64,000 bases of DNA from the NCBI RefSeq assembly GCF_050624435.1, contig NC_134539.1, positions 144,804,025-144,868,024 of the forward strand, read 5' to 3'. This document shows positions 46,151 through 57,860 of this stretch, one piece after another. The notes below the pieces were generated by a model that was not told where the DNA came from, ran no database searches, and saw only the letters and a program-made list of their open reading frames with translations. The DNA comes from Tenrec ecaudatus (lineage: Eukaryota; Chordata; Mammalia; Afrosoricida; Tenrecidae). The number at the start of each line of letters is the position of its first letter. Within the stretch, counting starts at the first letter, position 1. Position numbers and translations under genes: made by a program.

Positions 46151-46848
46151 TTGAAGACGAAGGTGCGCCTGACCCAAGCCAGGCATTCTCCTTTGCACTG
46201 TATGCCTGTGAGAGTTGGGCTTTGAATAAGGGAGACTGTAGAACAGGCGTCCACAAACTACAGCCCGCGGGTCACATGCGACCCGCCGAGGACATTTATC
46301 AGGCCCGCTGGGTCTTTATGTCCCATTTTTTTTACTTCAAAATAAGATATGTGCAGTGTGCATAGGAATTTGTTCATAGTTTTTTTTTTTAAACTATAGT
46401 CCGGCCTTTCAACGGGTCTGAGGGACAGTGAACTGGCCCCCCATTTAAAAAGTTTGAGGACCCCTGCCGTAGTAGAATCGACGCATTTGAATCGCAGTGC
46501 TGGAGAAGAACATGGGCAGTGCCAGGGACTGCTAAAAGGGCAAAGCGATCTGTCTTGGAGGAAGGAAGGCCAGAGCTTCTTAGAGGCCAGGATGGCAAGA
46601 CTTCATCTTACATATTTGGGGCATATGGTCAGGAGACACCAGTCCCTGAAGAAGGACATCATGCTTGGTAAAGTGGAAGGGCAGTGAAAAGGAGGAAGGC
46701 CCTCAATGAGATGGATGGACAGAGTGTCTGCATCCATGTGCTCAGGCAGAGGAACATGGTGAGGATGGCGGAGGCAGGGCAGTGCTTTGTTCTGGTGTGC
46801 ACAGGATCGCTGTGGGCTGGAACGGATTCAGTGGCACCGGACACGGCA
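46150..46848 (+). mobile_element. RTE-type LINE, ORF2 3' end, interrupted by a hAT
   Basis: On each side of the insertion the reading follows RTE ORF2: ACEGESWALNKGDC-like before it, and ARLHLTYLGHMVRRHQSLKK then DIMLGKVEGQ after it. It continues through GAAGGCCCTCAATGAGATGG and ends GGAACGGATTCAGTGGCACC. Frameshifts are present, so it is dead. Confidence 0.85.
46244..46466. mobile_element. Non-autonomous hAT element nested in the RTE
   Basis: Ends are CAGGCGTCCACAAACT at the left and, reverse-complemented, CAGGGGTCCTCAAACT at the right (14 of 16 identical). An 8-bp target duplication is seen (CTGTAGAA left, CCGTAGTA right, 6 of 8). The interior has GCGGGTCACATGCGACCCGC and an AAAATAAGATATGTGCAG block. 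It resembles hAT families I recall from bats and other tetrapods, but the exact family is uncertain. Confidence 0.8.
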
Positions 46849-46861
46849 GTCACCCAGGCTA

Positions 46862-47140
46862 CGGTACACTGTTATGTCAACGGGGGCCGTGGGGACTTGG
46901 TGGGAGTCACATTCCGTGGGGGAGACCCAGGTCCTAACACAGCCACCAGCTGTTACTGGAGGCCTGTATGGTGCGATACAGGTTTCTGCACCATCACGTT
47001 TCAGGCTAGGAAGAAAGGCCTGATGCTCTGCTTCCAAAACCCGGCCAGTGAGACCCCAACGGACCCCGTGGGCCACCACTGGCCGTGGTGATAGTGCAAT
47101 TGAGGCAGTCTGGGTTCAGCTGCGTGGGACTGGGGCCAGC
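46862..47140 (+). mobile_element. AfroSINE2-type SINE, diverged
   Basis: GGGGGAGACCCAGGTCCTAA (head), CAGGTTTCTGCACCATCAC, AGGCTAGGAAGAAAGGCC and CCAGTGAGACCCCAACGG (body). Confidence 0.65.
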
Positions 47141-47663
47141 ACGGGTCAGGGGTCGACTTGCTGATGGCTACCTGCCACAACAGGAAAAGCCACGCACAGG
47201 TGAGGGGGCAGCAGCAGCCACCTAGAAGGTGAGAGCAGCACCCCTGCCCTCCACAGCAACCGATCACACGGCCTTGCCAACCTGGCTCGGTGTCCACGTC
47301 CCCGGTAGAGCCCAAATCCCAGGGCTGCTGCCAACATTCGTTAATAAGTGATGGAAAACCTGGCAGGACTGGCAGGCTGGGCTGCATGGCTTTGGGCCCG
47401 CACACACAGCAGTGGCCACCTTCACCTCTCCCGGGAGTGCGTGCGGTGAGAGGACGGGCGGCGCTGGCGTGAGCTCCTCATGGCTAGGCCAAACCTGGGC
47501 TGACACAGCCAGGCTCGCTGACCTGGGGGCAGTGCTGGCAGTGGCACTGACCTCCCTCAGGGATTTCCCTTGGGGAGTTCAGAAGTCCCATCCAGAGGAC
47601 TCGGTGTTTGCTGACGGGGATAGGGCCTGTGATCTCAGAAAGGTTGGTCTCCCCATGGTCTGA

Positions 47664-47760
47664 GGAGTGGGAGACCAGAGAGAGGAAGAAATGTGTATAT
47701 GGATTGTGATAAGAGTTGTATGAGCCCCTGATTAAAAAAATATATTTAAAATAAAAACAT
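47664..47760 (+). repeat. Dispersed retroelement 3' end, copy C
   Basis: ATATGGATTGTGATAAGAGT then TGTATGAGCCCC and an A/T-rich tail, matching the last part of copies A and B. Confidence 0.6.
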
Positions 47761-48028
47761 GTACTGCCCTTTTTCTGGGTCCATGACTTTGGAGGGGGCA
47801 GGACCAGCAGCCTGGCTGCACTCAGGAGCACCCCACCTTCCATTTTGGGGTGCCATTCTGTGTCAGTCCCAGACATCCATCACCCCTGATCTCACTTTGC
47901 TTTCTTTAGGGGGGCCTGCTGGAGGAAGGTGGGCATTCACCTCCACTCCTGCCTGGGATGTCTCTCGATGGCCCAGTGGGACGGAGGCAGATTTTGCTGA
48001 GGCTTGAAGGTTGCACAGTTAGCCGGGC

Positions 48029-48120
48029 CCGCTATTCCCATGAAGAGTGTTGTCAGTCTCAGAAGCCCTGTCCTACAGGGGCCCTGTGAGTTGGCGTGAA
48101 CTCCATGGCGGTGAGTTTGG
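48029..48120 (+). mobile_element. AfroSINE 3' half
   Basis: TCAGTCTCAGAAGCCCTGTC and tail GTGAGTTGGCGTGAACTCCA. Confidence 0.8.
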
Positions 48121-48150
48121 TTTCTTCAGCGTGGCAGTAGGCCCATCAGG

Positions 48151-48312
48151 GTACAAATGGCTAACAGGCTCCAGTGCTGGTGGAAAGGATGGCAGGTCAA
48201 ACCCACCCAGAGGTGCCTCGTTAGAAATGTCTGGCAACCTACTCCTGAAAACCGGCTCTGCTCTGACACATAGTTGTCACGAGTCAGAGCCAACTCCATG
48301 GTAATGGGTTTG
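48151..48312 (+). mobile_element. AfroSINE, diverged
   Basis: GGTCAAACCCACCCAGAGG and tail CACGAGTCAGAGCCAACTCC; it follows the previous fragment by 30 bp in the same direction. Confidence 0.82.
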
Positions 48313-49555
48313 GTGCTGGTGAGGGGTGATATCATTAAACACTCCTGGGTAAGGGTGGGGTGGAGCCCAGCCCCCCTATTGAGTCGCAGCCTGCTGACAC
48401 CTCCTTGGTCAGGGAGCGAGAGACCAAGCAGAGTTGGATCTCTCTGGTTCTTCTGGTCCCTTGAAGTCCTGTCGCCTCCTGTGCTGATCCCAGGAGCCGT
48501 CAGCAGACTGCAGTTCGGCCAATGTCGGTGGAGCTCGGCACCCACCGGCCCATGCCCTTGCTGCCTGTGCCTCCTCATCCTGCTTCCTGCTCATCGCTAG
48601 CCGGACTTCCCCATTTCTACAACTGCGTCAGCCATTCCTTACTATAAATCTCTCTACGTGACGCAGACAAGTGTGACTGACTTTGCTTCTCTGGAGAACC
48701 CAACCCAACTCAGGCTGAACACAAGCTGGCTGACCCTGGAGTCAGAAGGGGCTAGCTCTCCTCCAAGGGATTCCTGAGGGTCCTCCCGAGGAATAATTGA
48801 ACTCCTGAGCTGAGGGGCCTTGGGGACGCAGGTGCAGGGTGGGCGGGCCTATTGGGGACCAGTCGGCTGGCCAGGTAGCAAAACCCCTAAGGATGGAGCC
48901 AGACATCCAAGGGAGACAGAAACACCGCCTCCTGCCTCAGGGAAAAGCTGGTGCTGCACATGTCTGGGGCTTTGTCGTCTCTCACTGGTGACGGCACTTG
49001 TGGAGGGGAGATGCTCCGTGTGACCCACCCACTGGGTCCATGACCCGATGGCCCAGGGACTATGGGCCCCGCCATCGGGCTCTGTGGAGGAGAGCTCTGA
49101 GCTTGGGTCATTCTGCCAGGACAGTGGGGTGGGGTGGGCTGGGTTCTGGACACTGGGTGACAGCCTCACACACTCCCACATGCCTGGTCACAAGGGCTCA
49201 TGTGGCTAGGCCCGCACTCAGCCTGGTGATTCTCTGGTCCTGTGTGTGCAGCTACAGGTGCCTTGTGCATTCAAAGATCATGCTTAGCCAGAGGCATATC
49301 CTCTCTCTCTCTGCAACACTGTTTCCTGACTCGATGTGCACCCCCGTGGCATGCACCCACCAGAGGGATGTCTAGATAGGCACGCCAGTACCAAATGTGC
49401 AGCCAGTCCAACCTACAGAGAGCTCCCCTGGATCTCAGGGAACTACACGTCCCAGGTTCCCTTTGCCTCTGAGTCCTGGGAGTTTGGGCCAATAGGAGGC
49501 TTTAGTGGAGGGTGGGAGGAAGGGAAATTCAGGGTATTTCTCCCCCTGGTGAAGA

Positions 49556-49888
49556 ACAAGCAAATCTGTCTTGGAAGAAATCTGAGTGCAGCTAGAGCGC
49601 CATGCAGAAAAGGGACAGCGAGCCTCTGTCTCATGAACTGGACATGAGCTCATGCCCCTGTGGGCTTCTGAGACTGTCACTCTTTAAGGGCGTAGCAAGC
49701 CCGGGAGGGTCCTTGGAGAAGGACATCGTGCTTGGTGAGGCTGAGGGTCAGGGACAGAGGAAGGCCCTCAACGAGATGAACTGACAACCATGGCTGCAAC
49801 AGTGGCTCAAACACGCCAATGATTTTGAGGACGGCACTGAACCGAGAGGTTCCTTTTATTGCAAACGGAGTCACTGGAACCAACTTGA
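49556..49888 (+). mobile_element. RTE-type LINE 3' end with embedded AfroSINE piece
   Basis: GCAAATCTGTCTTGGAAGAA, GGAGAAGGACATCGTGCTTG, GAGGAAGGCCCTCAACGAGA and GGCTGCAACAGTGGCTCAAA follow RTE ORF2. It ends GTCACTGGAACCAACTTGAG, the RTE tail, exactly where the CCA/CCT array starts. A reversed AfroSINE piece lies at 49640-49695. Confidence 0.8.
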
Positions 49889-49889
49889 G

Positions 49890-51510
49890 ACCCCTAGCCT
49901 CCACCACCTCCACCACCACCTCCATTACCCTTCCCACCACCACCTCCACCACCACCTCTACCTCCTCAACCATCACCACCTCCACCTCCTCATCCACCAT
50001 CAACCTCACCACCACCACCTCCACCACCACCTCTACCTCCTCAACCATCACCACCTCTACCTCCTGACATCCACCATCAACCTCAGCACCACCACCTCCA
50101 TTACCCTTCCCACCACCACCTCCACCAACACCTCCATTACCCTTACCACCACCACCTCCACCACCACCTCTACCTCCTCAACCATCACCACCTCCATCAC
50201 CACCTCCACCTCCTCATCCACCATCAACCTCACCACCACCACCTCCACCACCACCACCTCCACCACCACCTCCACCACCACCTCTACCTCCTCAACCATC
50301 ACCACCTCTACCACCACCTCCACCTCCTCATCCACCATCAACCTCACCACCACCACCTCCACCACCACCTCTACCTCCTCAACCATCACCACCTCTACCT
50401 CCTGACATCCACCATCAACCTCAGCACCACCACCTCCATTACCCTTCCCACCACCACCTCCACCAACACCTCCATTACCCTTACCACCACCACCTCCATT
50501 ACCCTTCCCACCACAACCTCCACCACCACCTCCACCTCCTCATCCACCATCAACCTCACCACCACCACCTCCACCACCACCACCTCCACCACCACCTCCA
50601 CCACCACCTCTACCTCCTCAACCATCACCACCTCCACCACCACCTCCACCTCCTCATCCACCATCAACCTCACCACCACCACCTCCACCAACACCACCTC
50701 CACCACCACCACCACCACCTCCACCACCACCTCCATTACCCTTCCCACCACCACCTCCACCACCACCTCCATTACCCTTCCCACCACCACCTCCACCACC
50801 ACCTCCATTACCCTTACCACTACCACCTCCACCACCACCTCTACCTCCTCAACCATCACCACTTCCACCACCACCTCCACCTCCTCATCCACCATCAACC
50901 TCACCACCACCACCTCCATTTCCCTTCCCACCATCACCTCCACCACCCTTAACACCACCACCTCCACCACCACCTCCATTACCCTTACCACCACCACCTC
51001 CACCACCACCACTACCTCCTCAACCATCACCACCTCCACCTCCTCATCCACCATCAACCTCATCACCACCACCTCCACCTCCTCATCTACCATCAACCTC
51101 ACTTCCACCTCATCCATCACCACCACCTTCTTCATCCACCACCTCCATCACCATCAACCTCACCGCCACCCCCTCCACCTCCTCATCCACCACCTCCACT
51201 ATCACCACCATCACCACCTCCACCAATCACCCTTACCTCTTCACCCACCACCATCTCCATCACCTCCACCCTCACCACCACCTCCACCTTCTCCTCCTTA
51301 TCCATCACCATCACCACCACCACTACCACCTAATACCATCCCCCTCACCACCTCCACTAGCACCACCACCACTTCCCCCACAACCTCCACTATCACCCTC
51401 ACTACCACCTCCATCACCACCACCCCCATCACAACCTCTACTATCACCTTCACCATGACCTCCTCCTCTACATCCACCGCAACCACCTCTACCATCACCA
51501 CATATAACAT
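49890..51510. repeat. 1.6-kb CCA/CCT-rich minisatellite with higher-order structure
   Basis: Built from CCACCACCTCCA, CTACCTCCTCAACCATC, CTCATCCACCATCAACC and CCATTACCCTTCCC modules that recur in blocks of about 100-350 bp. For example, the module around TCTACCTCCTGACATCCACC occurs near 50050 and again near 50395 with similar flanks. The array degrades rightwards after about 51130. The transcript strand of CACNG4 is the G-rich one (GGTGGAGGTGG). Very long Val/Glu-rich open frames on the minus strand come from the repeat alone. Confidence 0.95.
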
Positions 51511-51904
51511 TTCTGGCAGCTGCTGAGCCATCTCCAGGCTTCTGACACCTCGTGGGAAGTCCCTCTCTGTGGCCCAAGCTTCAGCCGCACAGCCTGGCTT
51601 CCTGTTTCGCCCCCTGGAGGGCCTTCCTGGGGCCACTCTCCCCTGGACTGCTCAGAGTGCCCCAGTGGGCTTCTCAACTCTTCCTTCCCCGCAGCAATCC
51701 ATTCCTCTGCCGAAGTCCCCGGCCCTGGCTGGGCCCGGCCTAACAGGAATGGCGACAACCCCAGAGACTTCTGCACACATGGCTCCTCAAATCTGCACCA
51801 GGAGAAGATGGGGTGGCTGTATCGGCTCCATTTGATACACAAGGAAGATGACGCTGGGAGCACTGAAATAACCTGCCTAACACAACCTCGGCTTGAACTC
51901 AGTT

Positions 51905-52030
51905 GTAATGCAAAGAACCCAGTTTGGGAGTAAATGCCATCCTTGTCACTCAGCAGCTGCATGACCCCAGGTAAGCGGCCTGGTCTCTCTAAACCCCTTC
52001 TTTTCTTTATAGAATAAGGGCAACATCTGC
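51905..52030 (+). mobile_element. MIR fragment
   Basis: CCTTGTCACTCAGCAGCTGC, ATGACCCCAGGTAAGCGGCC and CTTTATAGAATAAGGGCAAC follow the MIR core. Confidence 0.6.
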
Positions 52031-52063
52031 CTTGAAAGGCTCCCGGGGGCTGCTGTTGCTGGG

Positions 52064-52168
52064 TGCCAGTCGAGTCGGAGCTGACTCCCAGCGTCCCCCG
52101 TGGCACAGCAGCACTGCCCCACAGGGCTTTCTCGGCCACTGTCTTTGTGGGAGCAGAGGGCCAGGCCA
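52064..52168 (-). mobile_element. AfroSINE tail/body fragment
   Basis: GAGTCGGAGCTGACTCCCAG, GCACTGCCCCACAGGGCTTT; head missing. Confidence 0.82.
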
Positions 52169-52198
52169 CTCCCCCACCGAGCTGCTCACACCAAGGTC

Positions 52199-52366
52199 AC
52201 CGCTGCGGAGTGGGTTCTGACTCAAAGCAAGCCTCTGGGGCAGTAGAAGGGCCCCGTTGGGTTCCTGAGCCTCGTCTTTCCCCTCAGAGCAGCCGGTGGG
52301 CTTGAACTGCCGACTCTGTCGTTTAAGCCACCCACTGTGGAACCCACCGTGACACCAGAGGGCTCA
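52199..52366 (-). mobile_element. AfroSINE, near full length
   Basis: GTGGGTTCTGACTCAAAGCA, CTTTCCCCTCAGAGCAGCC, CTTGAACTGCCGACTCTG. Confidence 0.88.
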
Positions 52367-52602
52367 CGCCCCAGCCGGCTGGTCAGCAGCTGCGTGCTCA
52401 GCTGTGAGTGCCACCCGTGCTCCAGGAAAAGTAAGCAAGATAGGATCCATGAACAGTCCTCCCGGGCTCATAGATTCTTTGGGACTTGACAAGCGCATGG
52501 TCCCCAAGGATTCTGGGATCTAACCCAAGCACCAAGAGGAAGAACATGTGAATGGTATCCAAATGGTGACCTTGCCTCTTCTGAGATTGACTCCCCCTCT
52601 CC

Positions 52603-52781
52603 CTGCCCTCACGTCAATTCTGACCGAGAGCAACCCTCTAGGACTCTGTGGGCTTCTGAGACTGCCTCTCTTCAAGGGAGTAGAAAGCCTGGTCTTTCTC
52701 CCGAGGAGCAGCTAGTGGTTTCAGACTGTTGACCTTGAGGATTGTAACCCAGTGCACAACCACTACGCCACCAGGGCTCTT
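52603..52781 (-). mobile_element. AfroSINE, near full length
   Basis: CAATTCTGACCGAGAGCAAC, GGTTTCAGACTGTTGACCTT, ACGCCACCAGGGCTCTT. Confidence 0.9.
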
Positions 52782-52804
52782 GGGATTGACAGCCCTGTGG
52801 TTTT

Positions 52805-53030
52805 CTTTCCGTAATTTTTAATGGTAAAATACACATCAAATAAACCCACCACCCTTAGCATTTCCAAGTGGACAACTCAGTGTCCAGTGAGCCATACACG
52901 ATATTACGGTATACACCATCACCACGATCTGGTTCCAGAACATCCCCATCACCACAGGGGGAAGCCCTGCGACTCTCCACTTCAGTGCTCGTCAGGATGC
53001 ACTTGCCTGTTCTAGATCTTTCAGATCAGT
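52805..53030. mobile_element. Ancient L1 3' UTR fragment
   Basis: AATGGTAAAATACACATCAA, TTTCCAAGTGGACAACTCAG, CATCACCACGATCTGGTTCC and TTCCAGAACATCCCCATCAC match the common old L1 3' UTR in order. Confidence 0.65.
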
Positions 53031-53324
53031 GTGGCCAGACACAGCAGGAGCCTTTTGTGCCGGCTTTCTCCACGCAGCACCCTGCTTTCATGACTCTGTG
53101 CTGTGTCACTCACAGCGTGTATCGTCACTGTGTCTGGGGCCTCCAGGGCTTAGTCCTCGGGCGTGGCTAGCTAGTGGTCCCCGGATGTGAGCTGGTGGCG
53201 ATGTTCCGCCTAGCTGGCACTGCAGGATGGAAATGAGCTGAGTCCAGTGAGGAGGAAAGGAGCAGTAGAGAACGGAGCTGAGGAGGGATCACTAGCCGCT
53301 CTCCTGTTCAGATCCCAGCTCCTA

Positions 53325-53469
53325 GGAGCCCTACAGGACTCAGCAGGCTGTCTACCATCTCGATGGAAGCAGAAAGCTAGGTCTTCTCCCAGGGAGCCAC
53401 CCATGGGTAGTTTGAACCTCTGACCTTTCAGCTAGCAGCCTAATGCTCACCCCTGGCACCACCAGGCTC
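53325..53469 (-). mobile_element. AfroSINE, truncated
   Basis: CTCGATGGAAGCAGAAAGC, GTTTGAACCTCTGACCTTTC, CACCACCAGGCTC. Confidence 0.82.
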
Positions 53470-53549
53470 GTGAGTGACGGCACACATCTCTGCGCATTTG
53501 AGTCCCTGCACCTGGCGGATGCCCGCACGCTCTCAAGACAACGTGACAG

Positions 53550-54120
53550 GTTTTGTGTCAACCTGGCAGGGGGCAGGGTTCTCAAGGGTCTGGTGATTCA
53601 GGCCCAGTCACCCCCCCATGATGTGGCCTAACAATGCCATCACCTCCACGATAGGGTCTGCTTCGATCAGCCAGGTCATTTTCAGAAGATTAGGGTGGAG
53701 TCGCAGCCCTGGTGCCATGGAAAGAAGGTTTCCGCAGGGGTGTTACCTCTGTCCTATATAAGCGGACCCTGCGGGAAAGCTTGCTTGCCTGCTTTTTGCT
53801 GGGTTTGGATCCTGCGTCTGGCTCGTTGACCTCCAGTTCTTTGGACTTGCGACAAGAGCCTGCCATATAGCCTGCCAACCCTGGGAGCCATCAGTGGCCA
53901 GCTCTCTGACCTGACCTGCTGACCTGTGCAGCCTGATGTCAGACTGAGGCGTCCTTAAGCTCAGCAGCCTGAAGCTATGCAATTCAGGAGAAGTCCCAAC
54001 TTCAAATATGATCCACTGACTTGAACTGGATAAGACTTGAACTTCTACAACGGTGTGGGCCATTTTCTTGAGATGAATTCCTCCCTCTTTACACACACAC
54101 ACACACACACACACCCCTCC
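53550..54120 (+). mobile_element. LTR-like repeat with TATA box
   Basis: Starts near GTGTCAACCTGGCAGGGG. It contains CCTATATAAGCGGACCC (TATA at about 53754-53761) and ends near GTGGGCCATTTTCTTGAGAT, followed by a CA microsatellite. This pattern is familiar from mammalian LTR-type repeats, but I cannot name it and see no retroviral genes. Confidence 0.4.
54090..54114. repeat. (CA)n microsatellite
   Basis: About 12 CA units. Confidence 0.93.
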
Positions 54121-54947
54121 CCCTGCTGACTTTGTTTCCCTACAGGCAGGGTCAGCAAGGTGTGGCTCTGGGGCCACATGGGGCTTTTTCAGTAGGTACA
54201 TGCGACTCTGAAGGAAAACGGATAATGAAAAGACATAATTTCATTTAAAGGATATGATTCAGATAAATGGTGAGTTCATTTGTTCGTATAATTAGATTCA
54301 TGGGCTCACGAACAATTTTTAAATTCTTGCGAGAACAAGATGGTCTCTTCTGTTTTAAACCAAGCCCCTGTTCTAGATAACCCACAGACTGAACTAATGC
54401 CACCTCCTCCCAGAAGCCCTCCCTAATTCCCCCAGGCCCATAGACATAGGGATTCCTCTGAAATGGAGGGCACCCCAATACGGTTCTCTTAACCGGGTGT
54501 CCCGTTGGAGCACCCCCAGCCCCACTCCCAGGGGTCACCCAAGGCAGGCCTCATCTATTCAACACGATGCTAAGAAGGGTGGGCTTAAAATCTAGTTGAG
54601 ATCGCACCAGGCTTCTGCTCCCAGCAGCGAAGTCCTGCTCCTTCCCAGTGGACTCGGACACCTATCTCTGGTTCTCTCCCCTCTCTAGCCACTCTGCCCC
54701 TTTGCCATCCTGGAGCCTGGCAGCCAGGTGCTCACAGGGCTGTGGCATTTGCTGGAATGACTGCCGAGATCTCTGGGGTTTTACTTTCTCCCACGTTACC
54801 GGTGTTGATTCACACAGGACCCTGTCACCCAGATGTTCCTTGGCCATTCTCTAACACCACGGCCTCACACGGAGACACCTGTTTCTGCTCCAACCCTCCT
54901 GTACGTGCTAAGTGAATGCTCTGCTTCTTCACTGCCACCATGGAAAC

Positions 54948-55120
54948 GGAACCCCTAGTGGCATCGTGGGTTCCATGATGGCAGCTACCCCAAAGGGTGG
55001 CCGATCAGCACCCCCAAGGGAAAACCATGAGGCTTCTATAAAGACCAGAAACCAGCGGGGAAGTTCCACCCTGTCGTACTGGGTTGTCGTGAGCAGAATC
55101 GACTTAGGTAATTGCAACGA
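54948..55120 (+). mobile_element. AfroSINE, full length, diverged
   Basis: GGAACCCCTAGTGGCATCGT, AAGTTCCACCCTGTCGTACT and tail GTCGTGAGCAGAATCGACTT. Confidence 0.85.
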
Positions 55121-55310
55121 GGGGGTTGTTGAATGAATAAAATGAAGTCCCTGAGCAGGGCAGATGGCTCGCACACTTAGCTCCGAGCCACGCTTGGGGG
55201 CTTGCGTCCCACCTAGGGATGCCTCCAAAGTTCAGAAAAATCAACCCACTGAACATTCTGTGGGGCACAGTTCGGCTCTGATGCACACGCTGGCCATGGT
55301 CAACTCGACA

Positions 55311-55313
<3 letters not shown>

Positions 55314-55371
<58 letters not shown>
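55314..55371. repeat. (TG)n microsatellite
   Basis: About 29 uninterrupted TG units, the longest dinucleotide array in the window. Confidence 0.97.
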
Positions 55372-55374
<3 letters not shown>

Positions 55375-56113
55375 AAACCTTCCCCACCACCTGGAATCCA
55401 GTAAGCAGTAGGACCTCAATACATATTAGCAAAAGGAAGGAATCTTTGGGTGCCCATAACTCACTGGGGATCTGAACAGACTGGTACGATGTTGGGGTCA
55501 GATTGGACCAGCAGAGAGGAGGTGGGGTGTCCCTGGGGGCAAGGTGGCCAGGCAGCCTCTCTCAGACACAGCCCCTGGACACCACAGCCATCTCCGTCCT
55601 TAGGCGTCCGCTCCCCATCCTGACGTGGCTGAATCACTCTCGCCCTGTGGACCGGCCGCCCTTTGCAAGTGCGCTCAGTTCCTAGGGAAATCTCCAGCAA
55701 ACGCCCCACCTCCTCACTAGGGTGGGTTCCGATGTGGGAGGTGAGTTCAAGACCCAGCTGTGGGTCTGCTGCTTTACCCCTTGGAGGCGACAGAGCCCAA
55801 GGTGCCAACAGAACTGTGACACTCCCTGACGGAACCCACCCTGATGACAGAGCCTATGCCATGACTACAGACCCACCCGGTGTCAGGACCCACCTCCCCC
55901 AGGGAGCGCACCCTCTCCCCTGACAGAGCCCACCCGTGGCAGAGCCCACCCCAGGATGGAACCCACCCTCTCTAAGAGACTAGCTCTCTGCATGGACCTG
56001 GCTGCTGAGATCATGGCCATCCTGGAGGATGAACAGAAACCTCTTGGCATGACGTAAGGCCCCGTGGCTGGCCCTGTGGCTACACTCCTCCCTCCTTGGC
56101 CCTGAGTTCGGAT

Positions 56114-56156
56114 CGTTATGAACTGGGATCGATTGGGTGGCAGTGGGCTTGGTTCT
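56114..56156 (+). mobile_element. AfroSINE tail fragment
   Basis: GTTATGAACTGGGATCGATT and GGGTGGCAGTGGGCTTGG only. Confidence 0.6.
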
Positions 56157-57383
56157 GGGTTCTCCCTCATTCTGCTGCTGGACCACCCCGCCCAGCCTCT
56201 ACGAGTAGCACTCTCAGTGGTCTGAGCTGTATGATTGATGGCAGACCCTCAGAAAGGATTCTGCTCCCTTTTCTCCCAGATGCCCACGTCAAAGATCTTC
56301 GTTTTCAACTTCCGTTTTGGATAGTACTTACAAGAATCGCAGATGACAGACAGTTCATGTCCACGTTTTTCCCTCAGTAAAAAAGTCACAAATTCAATCA
56401 TTAAAGAGAGAGAGACCATGAACATGCGCAAGCGGGAGATGCAGTCCGAGTCGCAGACAGAAGTCACTGACCCTGCAAGGCTCTGCAGAGCCCAGTCTAC
56501 AATGTCACTGTGGGATGAGTGAATGAATTCAACCCCGAACTCCCGGGGCGTAGCACCCAGCCAGGTGCCCTGCTCCCATGAGCACTTTCAGGACAGAGGA
56601 AGGCAGCAGCCAGCAGTTAGGGACCCTGGGGGCAGGGCCAGGCTGTGGCAGGCCCCAGGGGAGGGGTGGGGTTCTCTGGGTGGCAACAAGCTTCTTTGAT
56701 GTTTTTATTGAAGATCACGTAGAGACCAAACCTACACGTGCATTCTCCTTCCGTCCGCTTTCTCCATGCCCCCTCCTGTGCCCTTGCTGTGGACCTGCCC
56801 TCAGAGCCCGTCCGCACCCCAACCGCTCACTCGGGCCCTCCCAGTGCACAGTCCACAAAGGGAGCCCCTTTCCGGGCTTCAGACTGGTTCCCCCAGCCTG
56901 CGGTGAGCTGCCTGTGAATGGAGTCTCCCAGCATGTACAGGCCTCTGTTTTCCTGTCTCACGCGGCAGCCACAGGCGTGCCAGCATGTAGACACACTGAC
57001 GGGCATGTCACCTGCTAGACGTGGGTTCGGGGGCTGTCAGCACGCGGCTCCCGGCAGGAGCTGTCTTGAGCGGAGTGATTTTCGCCACCTTACCTTTGCC
57101 GAAAGCCCCCATCTTCAGTGCCGCCCGCCCCCAGTCTGACCGCAGAGCCCTTCCTCTCTCTCATGGCTGCATGAGTCAGACCTGATCACACACTGAGCTG
57201 GCCTCCTCCAGGAAGCCCCTGGGGCCAGCCCAGCCCCAGACACACCTGGCCACCGCTCAGATGCACCTGGGGAGTGGGCCCCCTCCTCCAGCATCAGTAG
57301 CAGGCACTTTTGGACTCCCTGGGTCAGCATGGGCAGTTGGGAGATTTCCAGGACACCATGGAGAGTGGGTGGCTCCCTTCCTC

Positions 57384-57434
57384 GTGTGGGGAGTCACCAC
57401 GCACAGGAACCGACTGCATGGCAGCTGACAAGCG
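57384..57434 (+). mobile_element. RTE/SINE tail fragment
   Basis: GGAGTCACCACGCACAGGAA then CCGACTGCATGGCAGCTGAC matches the RTE-derived tail. Confidence 0.55.
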
Positions 57435-57689
57435 CGTGAAGGTGTCAGTGCGAGTGCGGGGGAGGGTAAACCAGCAAGTGCTGGCAATGCCCAGGCTGGC
57501 TGGTCCTCCCCCGCCTCTGCTTCCCGCGTGGGAAGGCATGCAGGACGGGATAGATGGCTTAAAAAGGGTTTGAAACAACAGCAGCCACTGCGGTTCTCAA
57601 TGGGGCGCCGGGATGCCGCCCTGACCAGGACGGAAGCTACTGGCAGATCGCCTGTGTTTGCAAGACCGCTTCTGTGTCAGCTCTGGGGC

Positions 57690-57770
57690 CTCAACTCCCT
57701 GCCCCTTGGTCGTCCCATCTGTACAACGGGGGGTTACGTGACCTTGCTGAGCTCAGTGGACTGCTGAGGA
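57690..57770 (+). mobile_element. MIR 3' fragment
   Basis: CGTCCCATCTGTACAACGGG and TGACCTTGCTGAGCTC resemble the MIR 3' half. Confidence 0.4.
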
Positions 57771-57860
57771 CCACTCACTTGATGGGGAAGGCTGCGTAGG
57801 GCAGGCAGCCAGGCCCAGGGAAGTGCCCGCTTTTCCTGTACATTATGTTTTTTAAAAAGT

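Noticed and set aside
50395..51135. 246-codon minus-strand open frame rich in Val, Glu and Met
   Set aside because: It lies wholly in the CCA/CCT array. The composition follows from the repeat, and other frames over it are equally open.
49890..51510. Possible CRISPR-like or satellite array
   Set aside because: There are no constant repeats with unique spacers and no associated genes. The host is a mammal, and the array is a simple-sequence minisatellite.
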